DNA of 40,268 nt from Verrucomicrobiales bacterium (GTDB lineage Bacteria; Verrucomicrobiota; Verrucomicrobiia; Limisphaerales; UBA9464): contig JAIXXC010000324.1 of NCBI GenBank assembly GCA_027490985.1, forward strand, positions 1 to 40,268, read 5' to 3'. A program made the translations under genes and the position numbers. Below the pieces are notes generated by a model that searched no databases, was not told where the DNA came from, and was given only the letters and a program-made list of their open reading frames with translations. Below are positions 35,032-40,268 of this stretch, in pieces. Numbering within the stretch: position 1 is the stretch's first letter; every line of letters starts with the position of its first letter.

Positions 35032-35036
35032 CTGTC

Positions 35037-36047
35037 TCAGTGGGCGGCGAACCGGTTCTTGAGTTTCTTGGCCCGCTTCTGCGCGGCCGCGATCTGGGCC
35101 GGTGACATCAATCGCTCAAGATCATCCCGCGCCCGGGCGGCCCTCTCCATCTCGGTGGAAGCCAGATTCCACCAGGCATACGACTCGACCACGTCCTTGG
35201 GCACGCCATAGCCATTGGCATGGCAGATGGCCAGATTGGCCCAGGCGCGAGGGAACCGCTGATCGGCAGCCAAGGTGAACCAGCGCACCGCTTCGGCGTA
35301 GTCGCGTTCCACCCCTTGCCCCAGGAAGTGGCAGAAGCCCAGGTTGTCTTGAGCCTCGGGCAACCCGGAGGCCGCGGCCGCTCGGTACCAGCTCACGGCT
35401 TCCACCGGATTCTTGGCGACGCCCACCCCCGACTGGAGGCACTCGCCGAGACTGTTCTGGGCCTGGGCATTCCCGGCTTTGGCCGACTGGCGATACCACG
35501 TCACGGCTTCGGCCGGATCCGGCGGCACCCCATGTCCATGCTTGTAGCAGAAGCCCAGATTGTTCTGGGCGGCCGCATTTCCTGCAGCGGCCGACAAGCG
35601 GAACCAGCGGACCGCCTCGGCCGCGTCTGCATCGACGCCGATCCCTGTCTGGTAGCTGTAACCGAGCGAATTCTGGGCATCGGGATCTCCATGCTCGGCG
35701 GCCTTGCGGAACCACTTGACGGCGGCCTCCGGATCTTTGGCCACGCCCCGCCCCGCCCGATAGCACCGCGCCAGCGCATATTGAGCAGGCGCATAATCGG
35801 CCTCGGCCGCCCGAAGAAACCACTCGGCGGCCACGGTCTCGTCTTTGGCGATCCCCAAACCCCGCTCGTACAAGACACCCAATCGATGCTGGCTCTCGGC
35901 GCTGCCCTTGACGGCTTCCAGTTTGGTCTTGAGGAATTCCTGATGGATTCCCGACACGGTCTTCGCCTCGGTGCTCCCGCCGAGCAGGATCGCCAAGACG
36001 CCGGCCAATGCACCGGAAGATAGCGGATGGTATCGCCGAATGGGCAT
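35037..36047 (-). CDS. Exported Sel1-repeat protein
   Basis: A 336-residue protein from the ATG at 36047, chosen because it opens directly into a signal peptide (MPIRRYHPL, then a hydrophobic core, cleavage near STEA-K at about 28). Upstream in-frame starts to 36149 add only a charged tail. About seven or eight tandem Sel1 repeats of 36 residues cover 45-310 (for example AVKWFRKAAEHGDPDAQNSL, then GIGVDADAAEAVRWF). The C terminus is basic (KRAKKLKNRFAAH). Such repeats bind partner proteins, and Sel1-type MotX is a flagellar motor component in Vibrio. It is divergent from fliW, as the Sel1 protein at 74-1912 is from flgB, so a flagellar role is possible but unproven. Confidence 0.88.
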   Translation of the reverse strand: MPIRRYHPLSSGALAGVLAILLGGSTEAKTVSGIHQEFLKTKLEAVKGSAESQHRLGVLYERGLGIAKDETVAAEWFLRAAEADYAPAQYALARCYRAGRGVAKDPEAAVKWFRKAAEHGDPDAQNSLGYSYQTGIGVDADAAEAVRWFRLSAAAGNAAAQNNLGFCYKHGHGVPPDPAEAVTWYRQSAKAGNAQAQNSLGECLQSGVGVAKNPVEAVSWYRAAAASGLPEAQDNLGFCHFLGQGVERDYAEAVRWFTLAADQRFPRAWANLAICHANGYGVPKDVVESYAWWNLASTEMERAARARDDLERLMSPAQIAAAQKRAKKLKNRFAAH

Positions 36048-36216
36048 CGATTTGATCAATACAGGAGCAAAGATGGGCTTCCGATCGACTCGCGATCGCG
36101 ATTCGACAGACTCGACCCGACCCTCGTTCGAGCGCCCATCTGGAGCCACTCAGAACGATGCGTCACCCTCGTCTCCGACTTAAGCAATTTCGGGGCGGCC
36201 GCCCTCTGATTTCCGT

Positions 36217-36232
36217 TGGCATGCCCGTTGCT
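36217..36232 (+). promoter_or_regulatory. Sigma-54-type promoter of fliW-csrA-fliC
   Basis: TGGCATG-N4-TTGCT, with GG (36218-36219) and GC (36230-36231) ten bases apart, fits the -24/-12 consensus closely. The predicted +1 is at about 36243-36244, on the GTG of fliW. Downstream, 36229-36243 matches 14 of 15 bases of the equivalent tract before flgB. The promoter governs flagellin expression together with its regulators. Confidence 0.8.
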
Positions 36233-36243
36233 GCGGGTCTCTC

Positions 36244-36681
36244 GTGCTGGTCATCGAATCTCAACAGCAAGTCAGGGGCGCGACTCCGGAAACTCCGGAA
36301 ACCGCGGTTTCCCTGATGTTTCCCGATGGATTGCTCGGCTTTGAAACCCTGAGGAAGGCTGCTTTGGAACCGGTGGTCGACGCCCCGCCGTTCTCGTGGT
36401 TGAAGTTCTCCGGAGAGGTGGATCAGTCGTTTTTGGTCGTCGCCCCCGTGTTCGTGACGGCCTCGTACCGCTTCGAATTGGGTTCCACCGATTGTCGGAC
36501 CCTCAACCTCACACGCGCCAGCGAAGCGGGAGTCCTCAATATCGTCACCCTCCGGCGGGACGGATCACTGACGGTCAATCTCAAGGGACCGATCGTGTTC
36601 AACAAGACGACCGGCGAGGCGCGCCAGGTGGTGCCGATCAACGCGGCCGAACTGCCCGTGAACTTCCCCGTGGCCAACTAG
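36244..36681 (+). CDS. fliW: Flagellar assembly factor FliW
   Basis: A 145-residue FliW of usual length, starting at GTG. The family core is present (MFPDGLLGFETLRKAALEPV, then PPFSWLKFSGEVDQSFLVVAP, LNIVTLRRDGSLTVNLKGPIVFN). FliW binds flagellin and the CsrA protein: when flagellin is exported, free FliW inhibits CsrA and so lifts repression of flagellin translation. The order fliW-csrA-fliC fits that partner switch. Because the promoter's +1 falls on the GTG, the mRNA may be leaderless; the next ATG (36316) would remove the first beta strand. An 18-bp tandem repeat near codon 15 encodes TPETPE. Confidence 0.94.
   Translation: MLVIESQQQVRGATPETPETAVSLMFPDGLLGFETLRKAALEPVVDAPPFSWLKFSGEVDQSFLVVAPVFVTASYRFELGSTDCRTLNLTRASEAGVLNIVTLRRDGSLTVNLKGPIVFNKTTGEARQVVPINAAELPVNFPVAN
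36283..36312 (+). repeat. Tandem 9-bp repeat and 16-bp palindrome inside fliW
   Basis: ACTCCGGAA occurs twice in tandem (36283-36300), followed by the overlapping perfect palindrome GGAAACCGCGGTTTCC (36297-36312). CsrA prefers GGA motifs, often in hairpin loops; two GGA triplets occur here early in the fliW coding region. A CsrA site is possible but not established. Confidence 0.4.
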
Positions 36682-36704
36682 AGATCCTGCATCGCGCCCA
36701 GATC

Positions 36705-36953
36705 ATGTTGGTCCTCTCCCGAAAATTGAATGAAGCCATCCGGATCGGCGGAGACATCTCGATCCGCGTCGTTCGCATCGATCGCGACACGGTCCGACTG
36801 GGCGTGAGTGCGCCCAAGGACATCGGAGTGCACCGAGAAGAGGTCTACCTCGAGATCGTTGAAAACAACATCGCGGCCGCCGAATCGGCCACCCCTGAAC
36901 AACTTTCCCTGCGACTCCAGCAATTGAAGGCCGAAGCCGCGAACTCCCTTTAA
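36705..36953 (+). CDS. csrA: Carbon storage regulator CsrA
   Basis: An 82-residue CsrA starting MLVLSRKLNEAIRIGGDISI, followed by RIDRDTVRLGVSAPKDIGVHREEVY and a C-terminal helix, the classical dimeric RNA-binding fold. The extended C-terminal tail (about residues 60-82) is of the FliW-binding type. CsrA represses translation by binding GGA-containing sites; in Bacillus and relatives its main target is flagellin mRNA. It lies 23 bp after fliW and 34 bp before fliC. The fliC leader (36954-36987) has no GGA motif and no Shine-Dalgarno sequence, so repression here, if any, does not use the Bacillus-type site. Confidence 0.97.
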   Translation: MLVLSRKLNEAIRIGGDISIRVVRIDRDTVRLGVSAPKDIGVHREEVYLEIVENNIAAAESATPEQLSLRLQQLKAEAANSL

Positions 36954-36987
36954 CCGAAACCACAACCGCAGCCCAACCCTCCCCACC

Positions 36988-38223
36988 ATGGTCATCAACA
37001 CCAACGTCCAGGCGCAGCAAACGGCCAACAACCTGAATGTGAGCTCCAACGCCCTGGCCAAGTCGCTGGCACGACTCTCCTCGGGCTCCAAGATCATCGC
37101 ACCGTCGGACGACGCCGCCGGCCTGGCCGTGAGCAGCCGCTTGGAATCGCAGCTCAAGCGTCTCGACGCCGCCATCAACAACGTGGTGAACGCCGTGTCC
37201 TTCACCCAGACCCAGGACGGCTTCCTCAAGACGATCGACAAGGCCTTCCGCCGCATGTCGGAACTGGCGATGTTCGCTCAAGACTCCACCAAGAGCGCGA
37301 GCGACCTCACCCTGTACTCCCAGGAATTCACCCAGCTGCAGGACTACGTCCGACAGACGGTCACCCAGACCTTCAACTCGGTGAAGTTGTTCTCGACCAA
37401 CTCGTTGGCGGTCACCATCGATTCCACCGGAACCACTTTCGACATGGCGCCGATCGACCTCTCGAAGACCGAGTACACCTCCTCGCTGAGCGTGGCCCAA
37501 TCGTTGACCAATGCGAACATCCAGAACATTGCTCGCGACGCCAATGGAAAGATCCAGTTGACCGTCACAGAAGAGGAGTATTTGAAAATGGCGAAGGGTG
37601 GATCGCTGACGCTTTCCGGGTTCGCTTCGGCTACTCCAACGGGTTCTAGTGCCACGAGCACCGATTTGTCCGGTCTCAATGGAACGTTCGATATTACGGA
37701 CGCTTTCAAGGTGACCGACACTGCATCCACGCCGACCCACAGATACATCATCGAACTGGACGGAAAGGCTGGCGGAACCACAGCCTTCGGGACTGCCACG
37801 ACCTTCACCAGCACGACCACCAACGGAGTCACCACGAGAACGGTTCCCGTATTCCCTGCCAGCGGGATTTTCACCGGAACCAATGCAGACATCGCAACGG
37901 CTGTCTCCGCCAAGACCGGCTTGGACATCACCTCGGTCCCCCGCGCGCAGGCCGCACTCACCCGCATCCGCAACTCGATCGACAAGCTGGCTCAAGATCG
38001 CGCGTCGCTGGGTGCCGTGCAAAGCCGACTCAACTTCACCAACGAGCAGCTCACGGTGACCAAGGAAAACCTCAGCGCCGCTATTTCGCGCATCGCCGAC
38101 GTGGATGTCGCCGAGGAAGCCACCGCCTACGCGCGCTACCAGATCCTGGTGCAGTCGGGCACGTCCATGTTGGCCCAGGCCAACAAGATGCCTCAGAGCG
38201 CGCTGCAGTTGCTGCAGAACTGA
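36988..38223 (+). CDS. fliC: Flagellin FliC
   Basis: A 411-residue filament protein. The N-terminal D0/D1 region spans about 1-150 (MVINTNVQAQQTANNLN, LSSGSKIIAPSDDAAGLAVSSRLESQ). The C-terminal D1/D0 region spans about 310-411 (SRLNFTNEQLTVTKENLSAAISRIADVDVAEEATAYARYQIL, ending ANKMPQSALQLLQN). The middle domain, residues 150-310, is variable, Thr/Ser/Gly-rich and surface-exposed; its codon and base composition departs from the flanks, as discussed below. The filament is exported through the flhA-fliPQR gate. Only one flagellin is seen here. Terminator hairpins follow. Confidence 0.96.
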   Translation: MVINTNVQAQQTANNLNVSSNALAKSLARLSSGSKIIAPSDDAAGLAVSSRLESQLKRLDAAINNVVNAVSFTQTQDGFLKTIDKAFRRMSELAMFAQDSTKSASDLTLYSQEFTQLQDYVRQTVTQTFNSVKLFSTNSLAVTIDSTGTTFDMAPIDLSKTEYTSSLSVAQSLTNANIQNIARDANGKIQLTVTEEEYLKMAKGGSLTLSGFASATPTGSSATSTDLSGLNGTFDITDAFKVTDTASTPTHRYIIELDGKAGGTTAFGTATTFTSTTTNGVTTRTVPVFPASGIFTGTNADIATAVSAKTGLDITSVPRAQAALTRIRNSIDKLAQDRASLGAVQSRLNFTNEQLTVTKENLSAAISRIADVDVAEEATAYARYQILVQSGTSMLAQANKMPQSALQLLQN

Positions 38224-38250
38224 TCCCGCTCGGATTCAGGACACCACCGC

Positions 38251-38282
38251 ACGAAGGGGATCCCGCTGGGGATCCCCTTCGT
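38251..38282 (+). terminator. Long perfect hairpin after fliC
   Basis: A 14-bp perfect stem (ACGAAGGGGATCCC / GGGATCCCCTTCGT) around a GCTG loop begins 28 bp after the fliC stop. The run that follows, CGTTTCC, is a weak U-tract. It probably terminates, or protects the 3' end of, the flagellin mRNA. Confidence 0.75.
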
Positions 38283-38310
38283 CGTTTCCGGAGGGCGGTA
38301 TGCCATAAAA

Positions 38311-38342
38311 CAAAAACGCCCGGCCGGAGCCGGGCGTTTTTG
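38311..38342. terminator. Bidirectional rho-independent terminator
   Basis: A 14-bp perfect stem (CAAAAACGCCCGGC / GCCGGGCGTTTTTG) around CGGA is flanked by A and T runs on either side, the classic shape of an intrinsic terminator in both directions. It should stop fliC transcripts and also ferredoxin transcripts, whose gene ends at 38439 on the minus strand. Confidence 0.9.
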
Positions 38343-38438
38343 TGGAGGGGCTTCGATACGCGTTCGACCGATGGATCTGTCGACAACCCTTTGGCGACAG
38401 GAACCGTGGGTCGATCGATCCGGGAAAGCCCGTTGCGA

Positions 38439-38669
38439 TCAGCCGTTGTTGCCAATGGCCTCGACCGGGCAGCCTTCCATGGCTTCCTTGCAGGCGGATT
38501 CCTCTTCGGGGCTGGTCGGCTGCTTCATGACGTAGGAGTAACCGCCATCATCCCAGCGGGTGAAGTTCTTGGGAGCGGTTTCGCGGCAGAGGTCGCAGTC
38601 GATGCATTGGTTGTCGACGAAGTACTTGCCAGTGACGTTTTCGGAGTACCGATTAGCAATGTCAGCCAT
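38439..38669 (-). CDS. Monocluster [4Fe-4S] ferredoxin
   Basis: A 76-residue ferredoxin with CIDCDLC (Cys22, Cys25, Cys28) and the distal GCPVEAI (Cys67), the ligand set of a single 4Fe-4S cluster. The extra Cys60 could form a disulfide, be unused, or be an alternative ligand. It is acidic and soluble, a small electron carrier of unknown partner. The upstream minus-strand neighbour is the CobA-HemD fusion, 126 bp away. It ends near the bidirectional terminator. Confidence 0.92.
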   Translation of the reverse strand: MADIANRYSENVTGKYFVDNQCIDCDLCRETAPKNFTRWDDGGYSYVMKQPTSPEEESACKEAMEGCPVEAIGNNG

Positions 38670-38688
38670 AAATCAAAAAGTGGACGCA

Positions 38689-38717
38689 GTTATCGACCGC
38701 GCAAGTCGCCGGTGCAA
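38689..38717 (-). promoter_or_regulatory. Weak candidate promoter of the ferredoxin gene
   Basis: On the minus strand TTGCAC (38712-38717) and GATAAC (38689-38694) are 17 bases apart, a housekeeping-type spacing 20 bp before the ATG. Each hexamer is an imperfect match. An AT-rich stretch lies just upstream (38725-38745). Confidence 0.3.
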
Positions 38718-38795
38718 GCCGCATTTTACTGATTTTATTGGGATTTCGAGCGCTTCAACCACCCGCACCGGCGGGAACCGGATGCACTGCGGGCC

Positions 38796-40268
38796 TCATC
38801 GCCCCGCCTGTCGGACGAGGGTGTCCACCAGACCGTCGATGGTATGCACCTTGGCCTCGGCCGAGGGCTTGAGCCCCAGGGCCAGCAGGGCCTTGCTGGT
38901 CTCGGGTCCGATGCTGATCGTTCGAAGCCGGGGATCCTTCTGGAGTCGGGCCGGCAGGTCGAAGCGCTCGTGGAAATGCTGCACCGCCGAACCACTGGCG
39001 AAGGTGATCCAATCGGCCCCTTCCTCGAGGAACCGGGCTGCGGCCCCATTGAGGTCGGCGGTCTCCGGCAGCGTCCGGTAGCTGGCCACCTCGTCGACGA
39101 TGCCGCCGCGATCCTCGATCAGGCGGGCCAGTTCCGAGGGCGTCTCTTCAGGACGGATGACGAGGAATCGGAGGTTCTCGATGGACTCCACCTGGGCGAT
39201 GGCATCGGCGATCTTGGCCGCCACGAACTGTTCGGGCATGGCATCGACCTGCAGGTGCAGTTCGGCCAGCTTGGCGGCGGTCGCAGGCCCCACCGCGGCA
39301 ATGCGGAGATTGCCCAGACTCCGGATGTCGGGATAGGCCTTGAAGAACGTGTCGAAGAAGGTGGCCACCCCGTTCGGACTGGTGAACACCAGCCAGTTGT
39401 ATTCGGTGATGCCCACGATGCATTCCACCAGCGGTTGCAAGGCCTGCGGAGGTTCCATGCGCAACGTCGGGATCTCGAGGACATCGGCCCCGAGATCGCG
39501 GAGGCGGCGCCCCAGTTCGGAGGCCTGGCTGCGGGTGCGGGTCACCACCACACGCCGACCGTGCAAAGGACGGTGCTCGAACCAATTGAGCTTCGAGCGT
39601 TCCCGCACGACCCCACCGATCACGATGATGGCCGGGCTCGAGACCCCGGCGGCCGCAGCGGCCTCGTCGAGCGTGGCCAAGGTGGCCTCCACCGAGCGCT
39701 GCCGCGCCGTGGTGCCCCACTGCACCATCGCTGCGGGCGTCTGCGGATCCTTGCCGGCCCCGATCAACAGGCGCGCGATCTCGGTGAGTCGCTCCACACC
39801 CATCAGGATGACCAAGGTACCCGGAGATCGGGCCAGAGCTCCGTAATCGAGAGCCGATTCCGGTTTGGTCGGGTCTTCATGGCCGGTCACCACAGTGAAT
39901 CCAGAACAGTGATCGCGGTGCGTCAGCGGGATGCCCGCATAGTTGAGTGCGGCGGTCACCGAGGACACGCCGGGCACCACCTCGAACGCGACTCCCGCCT
40001 CGGCCAGCTCCACGGCCTCTTCGCCACCACGCCCGAACAGATACGGGTCGCCGCCCTTGAGACGGACCACGGTCTGTCCGGTCTTCGCCTTCTCGACCAG
40101 AAGCTGGTTGAGTTGATCCTGAGGAATGGCGTGGGCGGCGGCGCGCTTTCCGCCATAGATCCGTTCGGCCGTCGCCGGAGCCAACGCCAGCAGTCCGGGC
40201 TGGACGAGGGCGTCGTACACCACGACATCCGCACGGGCCAACACCTCGGCACCCCGACGGGTCAACAA
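38796..40268 (-). CDS. Uroporphyrinogen-III C-methyltransferase / synthase fusion (CobA-HemD), 5' end outside the window
   Basis: The visible 490 codons are open to the window edge; the first in-window residues ([19 protein letters not shown]) continue the CobA N terminus, which begins GxGDPGLLT in the family, so about 15 residues are missing. Residues 1-235 are the SAM-dependent methyltransferase ([41 protein letters not shown]), which makes precorrin-2. Residues 240-490 are HemD ([33 protein letters not shown], and the later [10 protein letters not shown]), which closes uroporphyrinogen III. The fusion feeds heme, siroheme and cobalamin routes. No hemA or hemC gene is visible here; they may lie upstream, beyond the edge. 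Confidence 0.95.
   Translation of the reverse strand: MLTRRGAEVLARADVVVYDALVQPGLLALAPATAERIYGGKRAAAHAIPQDQLNQLLVEKAKTGQTVVRLKGGDPYLFGRGGEEAVELAEAGVAFEVVPGVSSVTAALNYAGIPLTHRDHCSGFTVVTGHEDPTKPESALDYGALARSPGTLVILMGVERLTEIARLLIGAGKDPQTPAAMVQWGTTARQRSVEATLATLDEAAAAAGVSSPAIIVIGGVVRERSKLNWFEHRPLHGRRVVVTRTRSQASELGRRLRDLGADVLEIPTLRMEPPQALQPLVECIVGITEYNWLVFTSPNGVATFFDTFFKAYPDIRSLGNLRIAAVGPATAAKLAELHLQVDAMPEQFVAAKIADAIAQVESIENLRFLVIRPEETPSELARLIEDRGGIVDEVASYRTLPETADLNGAAARFLEEGADWITFASGSAVQHFHERFDLPARLQKDPRLRTISIGPETSKALLALGLKPSAEAKVHTIDGLVDTLVRQAGR

Larger units (their letters stand above)
34730..35036. other. Intergenic region upstream of the efflux operon
   Basis: A gap of 307 bp between the adaptor start and the end of the Sel1-repeat gene (both minus). 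Open frames in it are short and show no recognisable family. It holds the palindrome at 34738-34752 and a small hairpin at 35016-35031, and presumably the efflux promoter, for which no convincing -35/-10 pair is visible. Confidence 0.6.

Noticed and set aside
35100-35950. 108-bp periodic DNA repeats
   Set aside because: They reflect the 36-residue Sel1 protein repeats; the DNA copies are diverged and no non-coding repeat or CRISPR-like spacing is present.
1-40268. tRNA or rRNA genes, insertion sequences, prophage or CRISPR arrays
   Set aside because: None was seen: no transposase or integrase motifs, no terminal inverted repeats with target duplications, no regular short repeats and no cloverleaf in the gaps.

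Overview
The window (GC-rich, roughly 60-65 % G+C by eye) comes from a flagellated, diderm heterotroph. Best guess is Verrucomicrobiota or a neighbouring PVC lineage, judged from gene content and protein style (Sel1-repeat exported proteins, a CobA-HemD fusion, a small monocluster ferredoxin, few Shine-Dalgarno sequences). That assignment is an inference. An outer-membrane efflux lipoprotein shows that there is an outer membrane.

Layout. (1) At 1-1912, minus strand, are the start of an unknown gene at the edge and an exported Sel1-repeat protein fused to a trypsin-like domain that has lost its catalytic Asp and Ser. (2) At 1961-21613, plus strand, is one tightly packed 22-gene flagellar operon: flgB flgC fliE fliF fliG fliH fliI fliJ motE-like fliK flgD flgE fliL fliM fliN fliO fliP fliQ fliR flhB flhA flhF. 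It encodes the proximal rod, MS ring, C ring, complete type III export apparatus, hook cap, hook and hook-length ruler, and starts at a sigma-54-type promoter. (3) At 21672-24454, minus strand, are an HDOD protein and a pentapeptide-repeat ion channel. (4) At 24683-26634, plus strand, is a NarL-type response regulator with its histidine kinase. (5) At 26661-34729, minus strand, are a SulP anion transporter, a receiver-only protein with a Glu in place of the phosphorylated Asp, and a tripartite RND efflux system. (6) At 35037-36047, minus strand, is a second exported Sel1-repeat protein, divergent from a second sigma-54-type promoter that drives fliW-csrA-fliC (36244-38223, plus), followed by strong hairpin terminators. 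(7) At the right end, minus strand, are a ferredoxin and a CobA-HemD fusion that runs off the window.

How it fits together. The two flagellar operons split the work: the first builds the basal body, export gate and hook, and the second makes the filament and its FliW-CsrA homeostatic switch. Their promoters share the -24/-12 elements and also an almost identical 15-base tract, TGCTGCGRGTCTCTC, that ends at or one base before the start codon. This suggests a common flagellar regulator and leaderless or near-leaderless mRNAs. Each promoter faces a divergent gene for an exported Sel1-repeat protein, which makes those two proteins candidates for unrecognised flagellar accessory factors. Missing from the window are the distal rod, P and L rings, stators, filament cap, hook-filament junction proteins, flhG, sigma-28, the sigma-54 activator and all chemotaxis genes, so these must lie elsewhere. 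FliM lacks the CheY-binding peptide and FlhF has degenerate GTPase motifs, so motor control here may differ from the model systems.
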